Positions 17,709 to 25,510 are shown, counted from the stretch's first letter. The stretch: 48,001 bases of DNA from Candidatus Dorea intestinavium (GCA_019113475.1 DXHJ01000175.1:1-48001), one strand, 5' to 3'. The notes: a model not told the origin generated them from the letters alone. Numbers and translations are program-made.

Positions 17709-18590
17709 CTACAATATGGTAATTGTAAAGGTATAATCTTTTTTCTTTCCCGGTTTTACTACCTGTACATTTCTCTTTTCTTCAAAGACATCACTCTCAT
17801 CGCTACAAGTCGATAATCCCACCCAAGGTTCAATAGCCACAAAAGGACCATCATTTGCTGAGGACCAAAGAATGAGGTAAGGAAAATCTGCAAAATCAAG
17901 TTCTACTCCTATACTGCTCTTTTTCGATAATAGCTTAATCTTTCTCGACTTTAATTCATCAAAAATTATGGCATCTTTATGAAATAACTCATGTTTCAAA
18001 GCAAATGTCTTCGCATGATCCAAACAATTCGTTCTATTTTCTACATCAATTAACCCGGTCTCGGTGATTGGTGTTGGCACGGTACAAGTCTCTTCTTTTT
18101 CAAATTCCACATAATAATCACTATAGTTTTCGCCCGCTACGAGAGGACAATTAAAACCCGGATGACCACCAACAAAAAATGGCATGTCTTTAGCACCTGT
18201 ATTCTCCACCTCATAGGTTACCTTCACAGATTTTCCTAGCAATTCGTATCTTGTCCTTAATTTAAAATCATAAGGAAATTTCTTTAAGGTTTCTTCATTA
18301 CTCTGAATCGAAAAACAAATCATATTATCAGTTATCTCTTCTACTGTAAAATTAGATTTACGTACAATTCCGTGTCTTGGCATTGCTGTCTTTAGGCCGT
18401 TACCAATGACTGCCTTATCATCGCGAATACTACCACAAATTGGAAAAAGTACCGGTGCTGTGCCACTCCAGTAAGTAGCATCTCCTTGCCAGAGATACTC
18501 TGTTCCCTTTTTATCTTTAATAGAACTAAATGTTCCACCAAATTCGGTAAAGCTAACTTCTAAATGTTCATTTGTTAATGTGTGATTCAT
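17709..18590 (-). CDS. Aldose 1-epimerase family protein, LacX type
   Basis: 293 residues, the usual length for LacX-like mutarotases. Family motifs in order: FTEFGGTFSSIKD (~14-26), YLWQGDATYWSG, APVLFPICGSIRD (45-57), MPRHGIVR (around residue 72, first active-site His), FVGGHPGFNCPL (around residue 140, second active-site His) and AIEPWVGLST (catalytic Glu, about residue 250). Such enzymes interconvert alpha and beta anomers of galactose or glucose-type sugars in the cytoplasm. AGGAGG precedes the ATG and a very strong terminator follows, so it is monocistronic. No sugar operon is adjacent, so the substrate is not indicated. Confidence 0.88.
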   Translation of the reverse strand: MNHTLTNEHLEVSFTEFGGTFSSIKDKKGTEYLWQGDATYWSGTAPVLFPICGSIRDDKAVIGNGLKTAMPRHGIVRKSNFTVEEITDNMICFSIQSNEETLKKFPYDFKLRTRYELLGKSVKVTYEVENTGAKDMPFFVGGHPGFNCPLVAGENYSDYYVEFEKEETCTVPTPITETGLIDVENRTNCLDHAKTFALKHELFHKDAIIFDELKSRKIKLLSKKSSIGVELDFADFPYLILWSSANDGPFVAIEPWVGLSTCSDESDVFEEKRNVQVVKPGKKKDYTFTITIL

Positions 18591-18983
18591 AATAGCCTCC
18601 TATAGCCATGTAAGTTTTTCTACCTTTTGCAAACAAAAAAACGGACATCACAGCGCCAATAACTAATTTATAATTTCTTACTTTTACCCGCTGTTTACTC
18701 GATAAAAACCTGAATGCTTGCAATCACTAATTTATCTATTCCCTACTATAGTCTTTTTGCCTATAAGTAGCAAGTTTATGATTAATCACTCACTCCTAAT
18801 CCATGGATTTTACTATGCCCACCCTTCTACATAGGCTAATCGTATCTTGTTTTAGCACTTAATACTTTATTACAAAGTGGTGTTCTCTTTTTTTACTTAT
18901 TTTTTTATTTATCCAAATGAAATTTTACACTAGCCTTAATGCAAAAATTTAAGATTTTGAGCACCTTTTATCGCTAATTATGG
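18591..18983. other. Intergenic DNA with no recognisable gene
   Basis: About 390 bp upstream of the mutarotase gene. It is AT-rich with many stops in all frames. Apart from the mutarotase ribosome site at the left edge I see no clear promoter, repeat or coding signal. It may be the outer flank of the decayed element described next. Confidence 0.5.
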
Positions 18984-19010
18984 GGAATCGAACCCTCAAT
19001 TTATCCTTAG
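18984..19010 (-). repeat. Partial tRNA-Arg-like repeat, probable att-site scar
   Basis: 27 bp matching the anticodon-loop to T-arm part of the tRNA-Arg(CCT) gene (19808-19834) at 23 of 27 positions and in the same orientation, including an unbroken 11-bp core GGAATCGAACC and the block ATCCTTAG. It lacks an acceptor stem and D arm, so it is not a tRNA. Anticodon-to-T-loop identity is where tyrosine integrases recombine, so this looks like the far end of an old integrated element. A 7-bp hairpin TACTGTG/CACAGTA (19039-19060) lies beside it. Confidence 0.55.
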
Positions 19011-19152
19011 TAATTTATCTAACATTGTTACTCTAAAGTACTGTGTTTTACTGCACAGTATAGCATGAAGTTGTAGAGTCCGATTAGCATTCTATTAGCA
19101 AAACCCATGTAAAAGATATTTGGAAATCTTTTATGTTTTTAAGAGAAAAGAC

Positions 19153-19425
19153 TTACTTTGAGGTCGCAATTTGCGACTTCAAAAATTTCTCTTCATCTTC
19201 TGTTAATCGGAAACAGAACTTTTCCGGAAATCTTGCTATGTTTCTTTTTACAGCTTCATTTAAACGTTTAGTTTCCACTTGATATAGCATTGCTAAATCG
19301 CTATCCAACATAACTTGTTGATTGCGAATTACATATATCAAATTTTCAATACGAGATTGAACCATTCCTACATCAGTCTGTTCATCACTCTAACCAAAAA
19401 TTTCTATTTCTTTTTCAGTTGACAC
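19153..19425 (-). pseudogene. Broken ORF6N-domain phage gene (antirepressor-like)
   Basis: The frame from ATG 19365 encodes an ORF6N domain (RIENLIYVIRNQQVMLDSDL, then AMLYQVETKRLNEAVKRN and RFPEKFCFRL), a DNA-binding N-terminal module of phage and prophage antirepressors. Two lesions are seen. First, the proper start is probably the GTG at 19425 behind a strong TAGGAGG, giving VSTEKEIEIFG, but a TAG stop at 19392-19390 interrupts the frame before the ORF6N domain. Second, the protein stops after LKSQIATSK, where intact relatives continue with the conserved SSWGGRR segment and a C-terminal domain. It lies between tRNA-Arg and the tRNA-like scar, so it is probably the last readable gene of a decayed integrated element. 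A short product from 19365 cannot be excluded. Confidence 0.75.
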
Positions 19426-19796
19426 CCAAATCCTCCTATCTATACTTGAGATGCTAATCTGGCATTTCAAGTTTATGTTTGCCTTCTAACAGCGAACATT
19501 AATATCTTTTATCTATCATCTAAGCAGCTCCAAATAAAACCAATACCGTAGAATACTTAATTAGTATAAACAACTTCATCAAGAACATTATCATCTATAC
19601 TATACCAATTGAAGCATTTCTTATTTTGTTGCATTAAAATATTCTAAGGATAGCATCAAATTTTAGATTATTACACTATGGGAAAATAAGGATAGTAAAA
19701 GATTTACAAATGAATAATTAAGATTTGTTTAGATAAGGCCTATAGATTTTTTATTGAATATGTATTTAATGTTGAAGAATTTCTATCTTTTTTAAA
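19426..19796. other. Decayed element DNA between the ORF6N pseudogene and tRNA-Arg
   Basis: No gene is seen. An 11-bp near-perfect hairpin (19444-19454 with 19462-19472) sits just upstream of the pseudogene's ribosome site and may be its old operator. The rest is very AT-rich with stops in every frame and no terminator for the tRNA. Confidence 0.5.
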
Positions 19797-19868
19797 CGTT
19801 CCCTGCAGGAATCGAACCTGCACTTGATCCTTAGGAGGGATCCGTAATATCCATTTTACTAAGGGAAC
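19797..19868 (-). tRNA. tRNA-Arg (anticodon CCT)
   Basis: 72 nt that fold as a complete cloverleaf: acceptor GTTCCCT/AGGGAAC, D arm GTAA/TTAC, anticodon stem GATCC/GGATC with loop CTCCTAA (anticodon CCT, reading AGG), variable loop of 4, T arm GCAGG-TTCGATT-CCTGC, discriminator G. CCA is not encoded. It reads the AGG codon. It sits downstream of the DUF3881 gene with its own promoter, and its 3' flank is the integration scar. Confidence 0.95.
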
Positions 19869-19877
19869 AACATGGCT

Positions 19878-19906
19878 ATTATACTTTAAATTAATGGGAA
19901 TGTAAA
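19878..19906 (-). promoter_or_regulatory. tRNA-Arg promoter
   Basis: On the - strand: -35 TTTACA (19901-19906), 17-bp spacer, -10 TATAAT (19878-19883). Transcription would start only about 3 nt before the mature 5' end. The -35 box lies inside the hairpin that ends the upstream gene. Confidence 0.7.
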
Positions 19907-19924
19907 CCTCTTTACATTCCCATT
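19893..19924 (-). terminator. Hairpin terminator of the serS-side operon
   Basis: A 14-bp perfect stem (19893-19906 with 19911-19924, 4-nt loop) lies 10 bases after the DUF3881 stop codon. The downstream tail AATTTAAAG is only moderately T-rich, so termination may be partial. Confidence 0.6.
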
Positions 19925-19934
19925 TCTATGGCTA

Positions 19935-20813
19935 TTACCTAAAGTGAATCTTGCCTTGGAGCCACACATCACCTTTGAATCGGCGTCCTACTAAAGGCAC
20001 TCCAGTTAACTTATCCTTGGGGATACAAACATCAAAGTTTAAGCCATTAACATCAAGGCTTAAGATATAAAGCTTTGCTTTCGAGAATTCGTTTTCTACT
20101 AGCTGCATAGCCTTTATTTCGCCCATTATGGAGTAGCGGTCACATTCTATGCCATAAGGCATAATATAGGTGTCTACAATGCTTAAAACGTCTTCTGAGA
20201 CCAGTCTCTTAGAAACCTGTGAATACACATCCATATCTTCTAGCGTTAGGCTTTCAGCAGCTGCTGAGTCTCCACCTCTAGCCTCATTTAATAGTGACAT
20301 TCTATTTTTTGATTCTTCTTTAATACTCTTTCTTTGTTCCTCAGTTTTCTTAATGGGGAAAAGGACGGTGCCTTCATTACAAAGACCACTAATGGTAACA
20401 GAAGAATACTTAATCGTCTTCGTTCCCTTGTCTTTTTCTCTTAAATATTCCACTGAGTTTTGCAGTTTAAAGATAAGGCTAATGCCAATTTTAAAGTCTT
20501 CACAAATGCCTACATAATCTTCCCGATCCATTCTTCGCTCTACCACTACTTCTGAATAAGAAGTAATGCCAGTTCCATAAAAATAAGGATAATAGTATTC
20601 TTTCGTAAACATTTCATCGATATCCATATAACCACATAAGGCCATACCAATACCTGGGGCAAATTCCTTTTTAAATTCGCAAAAATCCCACTCTCTATCA
20701 ACGCCAATTAACTCATGATTGGTATAATTCCATTCAATGTGATTCACTAATTGATCTAATTTGGCTTTCGAAATCACTTTTCCAAAACCAATTGCTTCTA
20801 AATATTGATGCAT
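19935..20813 (-). CDS. DUF3881 family protein, conserved in Clostridia, unknown function
   Basis: 292 residues, soluble, no signal peptide or membrane segment. The N-terminus MHQYLEAIGFGKVISKAKLD and the downstream-of-serS position match the DUF3881 family that I know from Lachnospiraceae genomes. Several blocks look constrained (IGVDREWDFCEFKKEFAPGI, YYYPYFYGTG, a final RRFKGDVWLQGKIHF), and a charged Lys/Glu stretch with a short helix is found at ~160-185. It begins 9 bp after serS with a GAGGAAT site and is the last gene of the parA-parB-DUF4446-serS run. No catalytic motif is visible. Family assignment is from memory of the pattern. Confidence 0.72.
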   Translation of the reverse strand: MHQYLEAIGFGKVISKAKLDQLVNHIEWNYTNHELIGVDREWDFCEFKKEFAPGIGMALCGYMDIDEMFTKEYYYPYFYGTGITSYSEVVVERRMDREDYVGICEDFKIGISLIFKLQNSVEYLREKDKGTKTIKYSSVTISGLCNEGTVLFPIKKTEEQRKSIKEESKNRMSLLNEARGGDSAAAESLTLEDMDVYSQVSKRLVSEDVLSIVDTYIMPYGIECDRYSIMGEIKAMQLVENEFSKAKLYILSLDVNGLNFDVCIPKDKLTGVPLVGRRFKGDVWLQGKIHFR

Positions 20814-20822
20814 TTAATTCCT

Positions 20823-22109
20823 CTATTTCTTAGCTAATTGAGTAGCCCCTCCCATGTAAGGTCTTAAAGCCTCTGGAATAGCTACGCTTCCGTCTGCTTT
20901 TAAGTTATTTTCTAAGAATGCAATTAACATTCTCGGTGGTGCTACTACTGTGTTATTTAAGGTATGTGCGAAGTATCTGTCACCATTTTCTTCTTTAATC
21001 TTAATGCCAAGTCTTCTTGCTTGTGCATCTCCTAGATTTGAGCAACTTCCTACTTCAAAGTATTTTTGTTGTCTTGGTGACCAAGCTTCTACGTCACAAG
21101 ATTTTACTTTTAAGTCAGCAAGATCGCCAGAGCAGCACTCTAATGTTCTTACTGGGATATCCAAAGTTCTAAAGAAATCTACGGTGTTTTTCCACAAAAC
21201 ATCATAGTATTTCTTGCTATCTTCTGGTTTACAAACAACGATCATTTCTTGTTTTTCAAATTGGTGAATACGGTAAACGCCTCTTTCTTCAATACCGTGA
21301 GCTCCTTTTTCTTTTCTAAAGCAAGGAGAATAGCTAGTAAGTGTTTGTGGCACTTCACTTTCTTCTAAAGTAGTATTGATGAATTTACCAATCATCGAGT
21401 GTTCACTGGTACCGATTAGGTAAAGATCCTCACCCTCGATTTTATACATCATCGCATCCATTTCAGCAAAGCTCATAACTCCTGTTACTACTTCACTTCG
21501 AATCATATAAGGAGGAATACAATAAGTAAAGCCTCTATTAATCATAAAGTCTCTAGCATAAGCTAAAACAGCAGAGTGAAGTCTGGCAATATCACCCATT
21601 AGGTAATAGAAACCATTACCTGCTACCTTGCCAGCACTTTTAAGGTCAATACCATTAAAAGATTCCATAATATCGGTGTGATAAGGTACTTCATAATCAG
21701 GCACTACAGGTTCACCAAATCTTTCGATTTCTACATTTTGTGTATCATCTTTGCCAATTGGTACAGAGGGGTCAATGATATTTGGAATAATCATCATATT
21801 GGTTTTGATTTTTTCTTCTACTTCTTTTTCTCTAGCTGATAATTCTTCAATCTTTGTAGCATTTTTTGCTACTTCTTTTTTAACTTCTTCTGCTTCTTCT
21901 TTCTTACCGCTAGCCATTAAAGCGCCGATTTCTTTAGAAATCTTATTCTTGTTGGCACGAAGTTCTTCTACTTCTTGCTTAATCTCTCTATTTTCTTTAT
22001 CAAGTGCAAGAACTTCATCTACTAATGGTAATTTTTCATCTTGAAATTTTTTCTTAATGTTTTCCTTTACTGCATCTGGATTATTTCTTACAAATTTAAT
22101 GTCTAACAT
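20823..22109 (-). CDS. serS: Seryl-tRNA synthetase
   Basis: 428 residues, normal length. Residues ~1-110 form the long coiled-coil arm that grips the tRNA-Ser extra arm (Lys/Glu-rich heptads after MLDIKFVRNNPDAVKENIKK). The class II catalytic core follows: YLIGTSEHSM, motif 2 FRKEKGAHGIEERGVYRIHQ and motif 3 VVAPPRMLIAFLENN, with the closing IPEALRPYMGG. It charges tRNA-Ser, and usually tRNA-Sec if present, with serine in the cytoplasm. GGGAGG precedes the ATG. Only 12 bp separate it from the DUF4446 gene, so it is probably co-transcribed with parAB; no T-box leader is present. Confidence 0.97.
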   Translation of the reverse strand: MLDIKFVRNNPDAVKENIKKKFQDEKLPLVDEVLALDKENREIKQEVEELRANKNKISKEIGALMASGKKEEAEEVKKEVAKNATKIEELSAREKEVEEKIKTNMMIIPNIIDPSVPIGKDDTQNVEIERFGEPVVPDYEVPYHTDIMESFNGIDLKSAGKVAGNGFYYLMGDIARLHSAVLAYARDFMINRGFTYCIPPYMIRSEVVTGVMSFAEMDAMMYKIEGEDLYLIGTSEHSMIGKFINTTLEESEVPQTLTSYSPCFRKEKGAHGIEERGVYRIHQFEKQEMIVVCKPEDSKKYYDVLWKNTVDFFRTLDIPVRTLECCSGDLADLKVKSCDVEAWSPRQQKYFEVGSCSNLGDAQARRLGIKIKEENGDRYFAHTLNNTVVAPPRMLIAFLENNLKADGSVAIPEALRPYMGGATQLAKK

Positions 22110-22121
22110 GTTGTTACCTCC

Positions 22122-22691
22122 CTATTTATCCTTTTTTTCTTTTTTTTCTTTTTTGTCTTTTTTATCTTTTTCGTCTGTTTCTTTTACTTTAAAGTTAACG
22201 CTAAAAATAGCTTTATCTAATGCTTCTGCTTCTTCTTCTGCAAGTTCTACATAACTTCTTCCTTTAACAATTTCTTTAATATAAGTATAACAACCTTCAC
22301 GGCTGTGCATAACGTTCATAATAAAACCGTTGTCTTTTTCATCAAGCATAGCTAGTGCGAAACTTAATTTACCACCCATTTCATTAAAAGCATCATACTT
22401 CACTATGCCACTTTTTTGGAAGTTATTCGCGTTTTTACCAGAAAGGTTACGAATATCTTGTCTATTTTGTTTTACAGCACGAACAATGGTATCAACTTCT
22501 TCGAATTTACTCTTAAAACTTTCTTCTAGGGACTTGCCGTCCTTGTCCTTCATAAATGTACTATAACTATTTTTTAGTCGATTATAGTTCATTTGCAGTT
22601 TTACCAGATAAAATATCACACCTAATAAAACAACTGCAAGTATAATAAATAAGATCCCGGGATCTACATTTTTAAAGATTTTACTTTCCAT
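22122..22691 (-). CDS. DUF4446 membrane-anchored protein, unknown function
   Basis: 189 residues: one N-terminal membrane helix (GILFIILAVVLLGVIFYLVK, ~13-32), a helical linker likely to coil (~35-80), a globular DUF4446 core (KSGIVKYDAFNEMGGKLSFA, then LAMLDEKDNGFIMNVMHSRE), and a highly charged tail of Lys/Asp/Glu repeats (DKKDKKEKKEKKDK). The core would face the cytoplasm if the N-terminus is outside. The gene starts 1 bp after parB and 12 bp before serS, an arrangement I recognise from other Clostridia, suggesting a role tied to chromosome segregation or the membrane near the origin; this is inference from position. GGGG precedes the ATG. Confidence 0.8.
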   Translation of the reverse strand: MESKIFKNVDPGILFIILAVVLLGVIFYLVKLQMNYNRLKNSYSTFMKDKDGKSLEESFKSKFEEVDTIVRAVKQNRQDIRNLSGKNANNFQKSGIVKYDAFNEMGGKLSFALAMLDEKDNGFIMNVMHSREGCYTYIKEIVKGRSYVELAEEEAEALDKAIFSVNFKVKETDEKDKKDKKEKKEKKDK

Positions 22692-22692
22692 A

Positions 22693-23601
22693 TTATTCCC
22701 CTTTTATACTAGTAATCATATCGAATAAGTGTTCGAACTCTGAATTTGAGTAGTATTCTATTTCAATTTTTCCTTTGCCATTGCCTTTTGCGTTAACCTT
22801 TACTTTAGTTCCCATAACTTCTTGCATCTTTTCTTCTAAGTCTTTAAACAAATAGGAATGGTCTTCTTTTGCTTTTTTATCCTCTTTTTTAGGATTTTTA
22901 AGGCTTTTTACTAACTTTTCTATTTCTCTAACGCTAAGTTTCTCATCAAAAACGCGGTTTGCTAAGATATATTGCGATTCTTTATCATCAATAGCTAAAA
23001 GTGCTCGCGCATGACCGGTGGAGATCATGTCATCAATAATCATTTGCTGCACTCTTTCATCTAATTTTAAAAGTCGCATAGCATTAGTAACTGCTGTTCT
23101 ACTTTTAGAAACTCGCTCTGCTACTTCATCTTGTTTTAAATTGTGTTCTTCTAATAATTGTTTATAAGCAAGTGCTTCTTCAATGGGGTTTAAGTCTTCT
23201 CTTTGGATATTTTCGATGATGGCATATTCCAAAGTTTCTAGATCTGTCAGGTCACGAATAATAGCTGGTATTTTCTTAATTCCAGCCATCTTAGATGCTC
23301 GCCAGCGGCGTTCGCCTGCGACGATTTGGTAATAATCATCCTTTTTATTTACCATAATGGGATAAATAACCCCTTTTAATTTAATGGACTCTGCTAATTC
23401 AATAATTCCATCTTCATTAAAGTTTTTTCTTGGTTGGTCCCTATTAGGCTCCACCTCATTTATATTTAGCATTACTACATTAGGTCCCGCTTCGCTGCTT
23501 TCTTTAACAGTAGTTGCTACTTCTTCTTTTTTCTCTCTAATATTTTTATTAGGTATCATGGAATCTAAGCCTTTGCCTAATCCTTTTCTTTTCACCGCCA
23601 T
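22693..23601 (-). CDS. parB: ParB/Spo0J chromosome-partitioning protein
   Basis: 302 residues. N-terminal MAVKRKGLGKGLDSMIP is the usual ParA-stimulating peptide; the CTPase/sulfiredoxin-like domain holds NRDQPRKNF and GERRWRASKMAG (the CTP-binding GERR motif); the HTH region contains LKQDEVAERVSKSRTAVTNA and STGHARALLAI; the C-terminal dimer domain follows a Lys-rich linker. ParB loads on parS as a CTP-dependent sliding clamp and recruits SMC to the origin. Two perfect parS sites lie 0.85 kb away behind parA. It starts 4 bp after parA, so the two are co-transcribed. Confidence 0.96.
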   Translation of the reverse strand: MAVKRKGLGKGLDSMIPNKNIREKKEEVATTVKESSEAGPNVVMLNINEVEPNRDQPRKNFNEDGIIELAESIKLKGVIYPIMVNKKDDYYQIVAGERRWRASKMAGIKKIPAIIRDLTDLETLEYAIIENIQREDLNPIEEALAYKQLLEEHNLKQDEVAERVSKSRTAVTNAMRLLKLDERVQQMIIDDMISTGHARALLAIDDKESQYILANRVFDEKLSVREIEKLVKSLKNPKKEDKKAKEDHSYLFKDLEEKMQEVMGTKVKVNAKGNGKGKIEIEYYSNSEFEHLFDMITSIKGE

Positions 23602-23605
23602 TAAT

Positions 23606-24370
23606 CTATTTCTCCATTTCTATAACTTCTTTTGCCAGCTCTCTATAACTTTTTGCACCTGAGGAAGCAGAATCATAGAGGTTAATAGGTAAACCATAAC
23701 TAGGTGCTTCAGCAAGTCTTATATTCCTTGGGATAATTGTATTGAAGATATTTTGGTCTATATTTTCTCTAACATTTTCTACTACTTGTAAGGAAAGATT
23801 TGTTCTTGCATCATACATCGTAAAAACAACTCCTTCAAACTCTAACTCCGGATTTAATCTTTCTCTAACTAAATCAACCGTGTAAAGCAGTTGACTAAGT
23901 CCTTCTAGTGCGTAATATTCACACTGAATTGGCACAAGAACAGAGTTAGCAGTTGTTAAAGCATTTATTGTCAATAAGCTAAGAGAAGGAGGGCAATCAA
24001 TAATGATGAAGTCATATTCATCTTTTACTTTTGCTATCCCTTCTCGAATAATGTATTCTTTATCATTAATACCGATTAGTTCAATCTCTGCAGCTGATAA
24101 ATTTATATTAGAAGGTAATATATCTAGATTTTCCGTGGCATTTTTTACTACTATTTCATCAAACTCAGCGTCGCCGATAATTAGATCATAAACAGACTTT
24201 TCTACTTCCATCTTGTCTATACCTAAGCCACTGGTCATATTTCCTTGGGGATCCATATCGATTCCAAGCACTTTTTTCCCTTGTTCCGCTAAACATGCAG
24301 CCAAATTAATAGAGGTGGTTGTTTTACCAACTCCCCCCTTTTGATTAGCGATAGCTATAGCTCTTCCCAT
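23606..24370 (-). CDS. parA: ParA/Soj chromosome-partitioning ATPase
   Basis: 254 residues from the ATG at 24370, which has GGAAAGGTG upstream. An in-frame ATG at 24418 would add 16 residues but has no ribosome site, and the promoter -10 lies downstream of it. Motifs: deviant Walker A KGGVGKTTTSINLA, switch I MDPQGNMTSGLG, Walker B YDFIIIDCPPSLSLLT, and the C-terminal DNA-contact basic residues. Soj acts with ParB to move and separate origins and, in Firmicutes, modulates DnaA. First gene of the parA-parB-DUF4446-serS-DUF3881 run. Confidence 0.95.
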   Translation of the reverse strand: MGRAIAIANQKGGVGKTTTSINLAACLAEQGKKVLGIDMDPQGNMTSGLGIDKMEVEKSVYDLIIGDAEFDEIVVKNATENLDILPSNINLSAAEIELIGINDKEYIIREGIAKVKDEYDFIIIDCPPSLSLLTINALTTANSVLVPIQCEYYALEGLSQLLYTVDLVRERLNPELEFEGVVFTMYDARTNLSLQVVENVRENIDQNIFNTIIPRNIRLAEAPSYGLPINLYDSASSGAKSYRELAKEVIEMEK

Positions 24371-24401
24371 TTTTATCACCTTTCCAATCGTATTGAATCT
24401 A

Positions 24402-24430
24402 ATTATACCATTTTTCACTAATTATATCTA
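24402..24430 (-). promoter_or_regulatory. parA operon promoter
   Basis: On the - strand: -10 TATAAT (24402-24407) with a weak -35 TAGATA (24425-24430) at 17-bp spacing. The -35 ends 3 bases from the first parS, so ParB spreading could repress its own operon (inference). Confidence 0.5.
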
Positions 24431-24433
24431 CAA

Positions 24434-24449
24434 TGTTTCACGTGAAACA
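24434..24449. promoter_or_regulatory. parS: parS site 1
   Basis: Exact parS 16-mer TGTTTCACGTGAAACA, inside a longer 22-bp perfect palindrome (24431-24452). ParB binding site in the parA-hydrolase gap. Confidence 0.97.
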
Positions 24450-24472
24450 TTGAGTTAATTAACTTTTAAGAA

Positions 24473-24488
24473 TGTTTCACGTGAAACA
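24473..24488. promoter_or_regulatory. parS: parS site 2
   Basis: A second exact parS 16-mer inside a 26-bp perfect palindrome (24468-24493). Its centre is 39 bp from that of site 1, and a third palindrome AGTTAATTAACT (24453-24464) lies between them. Confidence 0.97.
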
Positions 24489-24556
24489 TTCTTTTACACT
24501 ATGAATTAAAAGGTAATTATAGTATAATAATAACATAATTAAGTAGGAGGTTTATT

Positions 24557-25510
24557 ATGAATTGGAAAAAGAAATTTGCGCTAATTTCAACTTTTACAGG
24601 TGCTGTCGCTTGCACGACTGCTACAATTAATCGTATCGTTTCTTTTAACGCTAGCAAAGAAAATATATTATATAGATCATCAGGTTTTTATTATTCCTGG
24701 AAGTTTGGAAAGATTTTTTATAAGAAAATTGGTATTGGTAAGCCTTTATTATTAATTCATGATTTACAAGCTTTTTCTTCCCATGAAGAATGGGAAGAGG
24801 TAATTAATGAATTAGCTAAAAAGCACACTGTTTATGCTATCGACTTATTAGGTTGTGGACGTTCAGAAAAGCCGAATATTTTGTATACCAACTACTTATA
24901 CGTTCAACTATTAAATGATTTTATTAAGCAGGTCATTGGTTCTAAAACCGATGTTATTTCGATGGGAGAATCTTCATCTTTTGTTTTAGCTACTTCTCAC
25001 AATAATCCTGAATTAATTAATAAGATTATTATGGTCAGTCCCAAAAGCATAGATGATTTATCACAAATACCCGATCGTCGATCTAAGACTTCTTCCTGGT
25101 TAATCAATTTACCACTTGTTGGTACCTTCCTATATCACATTCTAATGCGAAAGAAATGTATCGGCAATTATTTTAATAAGGAATACTTCTTTAAATCAGA
25201 CAGTTATACGAAAGCTATGTTAAATAAGAGTTTTGAAGCAGCCCATACAGATTCTTCCAAAGCAAAACATTTACATTCCAGTATCATTGGCCAATATACA
25301 ACTGTCCAATTAAATAGTTTTCTTAAAAAATTAAATAATAGTATTTATATTATCTCTGGGGATAAGTTCTTTGAAAATAGAGCCATTCAAAAAGAGTATC
25401 AAGAAAACCTACCTTCTATTGAAGGAGTGATTATTGATAATTGTGGTAACCTACCACAAATGAATCAACCGGTTGAATTTATTGAACATACTGAGTTATT
25501 CTTATCTTAA
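24557..25510 (+). CDS. Membrane-anchored alpha/beta hydrolase-fold protein, probably catalytically altered
   Basis: 317 residues with an N-terminal hydrophobic helix (~7-28), then an alpha/beta hydrolase fold: LLLIHDLQAFS (oxyanion loop, with HD where HG is usual), YAIDLLGCGRSEKP, a nucleophile elbow GESSS (S139) in place of GxSxG, and IISGDKFF (acidic residue D269). Where the family has GHLP with the catalytic histidine, this protein has GNLP (N298, codon AAC, one base from CAC). Hydrolysis is therefore doubtful; a binding or non-classical role is possible. GTAGGAGG precedes the ATG, and a TATAAT at 24523-24528 may be its -10. It is the only rightward gene between the mutarotase and dnaA, set head-on to the replication fork and splitting rsmG from parA. 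Confidence 0.82.
   Translation: MNWKKKFALISTFTGAVACTTATINRIVSFNASKENILYRSSGFYYSWKFGKIFYKKIGIGKPLLLIHDLQAFSSHEEWEEVINELAKKHTVYAIDLLGCGRSEKPNILYTNYLYVQLLNDFIKQVIGSKTDVISMGESSSFVLATSHNNPELINKIIMVSPKSIDDLSQIPDRRSKTSSWLINLPLVGTFLYHILMRKKCIGNYFNKEYFFKSDSYTKAMLNKSFEAAHTDSSKAKHLHSSIIGQYTTVQLNSFLKKLNNSIYIISGDKFFENRAIQKEYQENLPSIEGVIIDNCGNLPQMNQPVEFIEHTELFLS

Noticed and set aside
17613-17816. Rightward 67-codon frame over the 17.65-kb hairpin
   Set aside because: It runs through the terminator and the end of the mutarotase gene, and has no ribosome site.
18984-19035. A second tRNA gene at the T-arm-like sequence
   Set aside because: No acceptor, D arm or five-pair T stem can be formed; only the 27-bp block matches.
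22110-22121. T-box leader before serS
   Set aside because: Only 12 bp separate serS from the DUF4446 gene, too short for any riboswitch.
24371-24418. Longer ParA with 16 extra N-terminal residues
   Set aside because: No ribosome site before 24418, and the -10 TATAAT of the promoter lies downstream of that codon.
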